From Pseudolabrys sp. (lineage in GTDB: Bacteria; Pseudomonadota; Alphaproteobacteria; Rhizobiales; Xanthobacteraceae): a DNA stretch of 15,344 bases. Of the stretch, positions 13,754 to 15,344 are shown piece after piece. Made by a program: the position numbers and the translations under genes. The stretch spans positions 1-15,344 of the forward strand of contig JAHCKF010000036.1 in NCBI GenBank assembly GCA_026125925.1, in the 5' to 3' direction. Within the stretch, counting starts at the first letter, position 1, and every line of letters starts with the position of its first letter. The notes under the pieces are model-generated. The model was given only the letters and a program-made list of their open reading frames with translations, was not told the origin of the DNA and did not search any database.

Positions 13754-15344
13754 TCAAACGCCGGTGATTTTCACGCTCGTGTTCGGCGTGACGCGGACGG
13801 TCTTTTCGGCGACAACATAGCGCTCGACCAGCTCCCAGACCGGCGGGCCCTGCGTGCCTTCGTTGACGCTCGCCCAGCCTGCCACCGTGTATTCCCGCGC
13901 CGGGTCAATCGCCTGCCCGGTCTTCAGCAACGTCATACCGGAGATGCGGCTACCGATCGGCTTCGAAACATCGATCGTATATCCGAGCCCGCCGCAGCGC
14001 ACCATGTCGCCACCCTGCTGATAATACGGGTCGGGGTTGAACAGGTTGTCGGCAACGTCCTCGAGCACGTCCTTGAGGCGCTGCCCGGTCATTGGCAAAC
14101 GGTAGACCTGCGGATAGGTGATCGCGGTGGCGTTATGGATGTCCTCGACCGTGATCGGCGCGCCCGGCAGCACGCTGGTGCCCCAACGGAAGCCCGGCGA
14201 CAGCGCGATCTCGGCGTCGCGTTCCTTCAGCAGCGCCGCGCAGATCAGGTCATCGAAGGTGCCGTTGAAGTTGCCGCGGCGGTACAGAAGCGAATCGGCC
14301 TGGCCAACGACGCGCGCCAGATCCTTGGCATAAGGCGCCCGCGCCTTCTCGATCGCCGCGGTCATCGCCGCGTCCGGCTTGATGACGTCGGCAAACAGCG
14401 GGATGAGCTTGTAGCGGAAGCCCTTGACCACCCCACCCTGCACGTCGAGATCGAGCCGTGACAGGAACTTGCCGTGGCTGCCCGAAGCGATCAGCAGCGT
14501 GTTGCCGATCTTGATCGCCTCCGGCAGCGCATCGTGCGTATGGCCGGTGAGGATGACGTCGATGCCCTCGACACGGGCCGCGAGCTTGCGATCGACGTCG
14601 AAGCCGTTGTGCGAGAGCAGCACGACGAGCTGGGCGCCGGCCTTGCGCGCCTTTTCCACCTGGGCCCGGACGTCCTCCTCGCGGATGCCGAACGACCACT
14701 TCGGGATCATCCAGCGCGGATTGGCAACCGGCGTGTAGGGGAACGCCTGACCGAGCACCGCGATCTTGACGCCGCCGCGCTCGAACATCTTGAAGGCGTC
14801 AAATACCGGCTCGTTCCATTCGGTGTCACGGACGTTCAAAGCGAGGAACGCGAAGCCGAGCTTGTCGACCAGTTCCTTCACCCGGTCTTCGCCATAGGTG
14901 AACTCCCAGTGGCCGGTCATGGCATCGGGCTTTAAGAGGGCCATGCAGTCGGCCATGTCCTGGCCCTTCGACGCATTGGCGCCGAGCGAGCCCTGCCAGG
15001 TATCGCCGCCGTCGAGCAGCAGCACCTTGTCGCCGCGTTCGGCGCGGACATGGGCAACCGCCGTGGCGAGACGATCGAGACCGCCGATCTTGCCGTAGCC
15101 CTTCGCCAGCGCCGTGAAGTCCTGGTCGGTCAGCGCATAAGCCTCGGCCGAGCCGGCGGCGATGCCGAAGCGCTTGAGGAAATCCGCGCCGGTGACATGC
15201 GGCGGCTGGCCCTTGGCCTCGCCGACGCCGAGATTGACCGTCGGCTCGCGGAAGAACACCGGCATCAACTGGCCGTGAATATCGGTGACGTGCAGCAGGG
15301 TGACGTTGCCGAGGGTGTCGAACTTAAGCAGCTCCTCCTGGGTC
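13754..15344 (-). CDS. soxB: Thiosulfohydrolase SoxB (N-terminus beyond the window)
   Basis: Periplasmic dimanganese enzyme that hydrolyses sulfate from the S-sulfonate bound to SoxYZ. About 530 residues are visible. The frame runs open to the window edge, so only the N-terminus (signal peptide and perhaps 30 residues) is missing, given a family length near 560. Metal-site motifs in order: LLHVTDIHGQLMP, DGGDTWQGS, GHWEFTYG (in place of the GNHE of 5'-nucleotidases, as in SoxB), LSHNGFDVD and ILTGHTHDALPE. The C-terminal 5'-nucleotidase-like domain follows (YPQVYRLPMTGQRLKDVLED, ending near the stop). It precedes soxC on the same strand, and soxXYZA would be expected farther upstream. Confidence 0.95.
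   Translation of the reverse strand, partial: TQEELLKFDTLGNVTLLHVTDIHGQLMPVFFREPTVNLGVGEAKGQPPHVTGADFLKRFGIAAGSAEAYALTDQDFTALAKGYGKIGGLDRLATAVAHVRAERGDKVLLLDGGDTWQGSLGANASKGQDMADCMALLKPDAMTGHWEFTYGEDRVKELVDKLGFAFLALNVRDTEWNEPVFDAFKMFERGGVKIAVLGQAFPYTPVANPRWMIPKWSFGIREEDVRAQVEKARKAGAQLVVLLSHNGFDVDRKLAARVEGIDVILTGHTHDALPEAIKIGNTLLIASGSHGKFLSRLDLDVQGGVVKGFRYKLIPLFADVIKPDAAMTAAIEKARAPYAKDLARVVGQADSLLYRRGNFNGTFDDLICAALLKERDAEIALSPGFRWGTSVLPGAPITVEDIHNATAITYPQVYRLPMTGQRLKDVLEDVADNLFNPDPYYQQGGDMVRCGGLGYTIDVSKPIGSRISGMTLLKTGQAIDPAREYTVAGWASVNEGTQGPPVWELVERYVVAEKTVRVTPNTSVKITGV

Overview
This window reads as chromosomal DNA of a GC-rich alphaproteobacterium, most likely of the order Hyphomicrobiales/Rhizobiales. 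The support is the sox gene order, the EF-P sequence, the Tat signals, and three dispersed palindromic repeats of types common between genes in Bradyrhizobium-like genomes. I cannot name the genus from the sequence. The DNA is densely coding. I see no rRNA, tRNA, CRISPR, transposase, integrase or prophage gene, and no gene-free stretch longer than about 185 bases.

Layout. (1) Positions 35-1496: a DMT/EamA transporter (minus) diverges from an HxlR-family regulator (plus), with two near-identical operator-like repeats between them. (2) Positions 1658-3315: a membrane-anchored catalase-family peroxidase is translationally coupled (ATGA) to a cytochrome b561. (3) Positions 3465-3641: a 58-residue single-membrane-span protein of unknown function. 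(4) Positions 3635-6542: an EF-P module, with epmB and epmA on minus and efp diverging on plus. Together they make beta-lysine, attach it to EF-P, and encode EF-P itself. (5) Positions 6682-9709: two exported cell-wall enzymes, an M23 metallopeptidase with a very basic tail and an MltB-type lytic transglycosylase. (6) Positions 9827-15344, all minus: soxB (N-terminus cut by the window edge), soxC, soxD, soxE and soxF, the later part of a thiosulfate/sulfide oxidation cluster in the same relative order as the Paracoccus sox operon.

How they work together. The sox proteins are periplasmic: SoxB hydrolyses sulfate from the SoxYZ carrier, SoxCD oxidises the remaining sulfane sulfur, and SoxEF is a flavocytochrome c sulfide dehydrogenase-like pair. 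Here SoxD and SoxE each show a single CxxCH heme site. soxXYZA would be expected upstream of soxB, beyond the window.

The window is mostly known biology. The points most worth a second look are the tandem operators of the HxlR/transporter pair, a dispersed repeat that supplies the soxD start codon, the eight-cysteine M23 protein, RNA structures that could hide the start codons of epmA and the lytic transglycosylase, the unlisted small membrane protein, and an ArsR-type operator candidate ahead of soxC.
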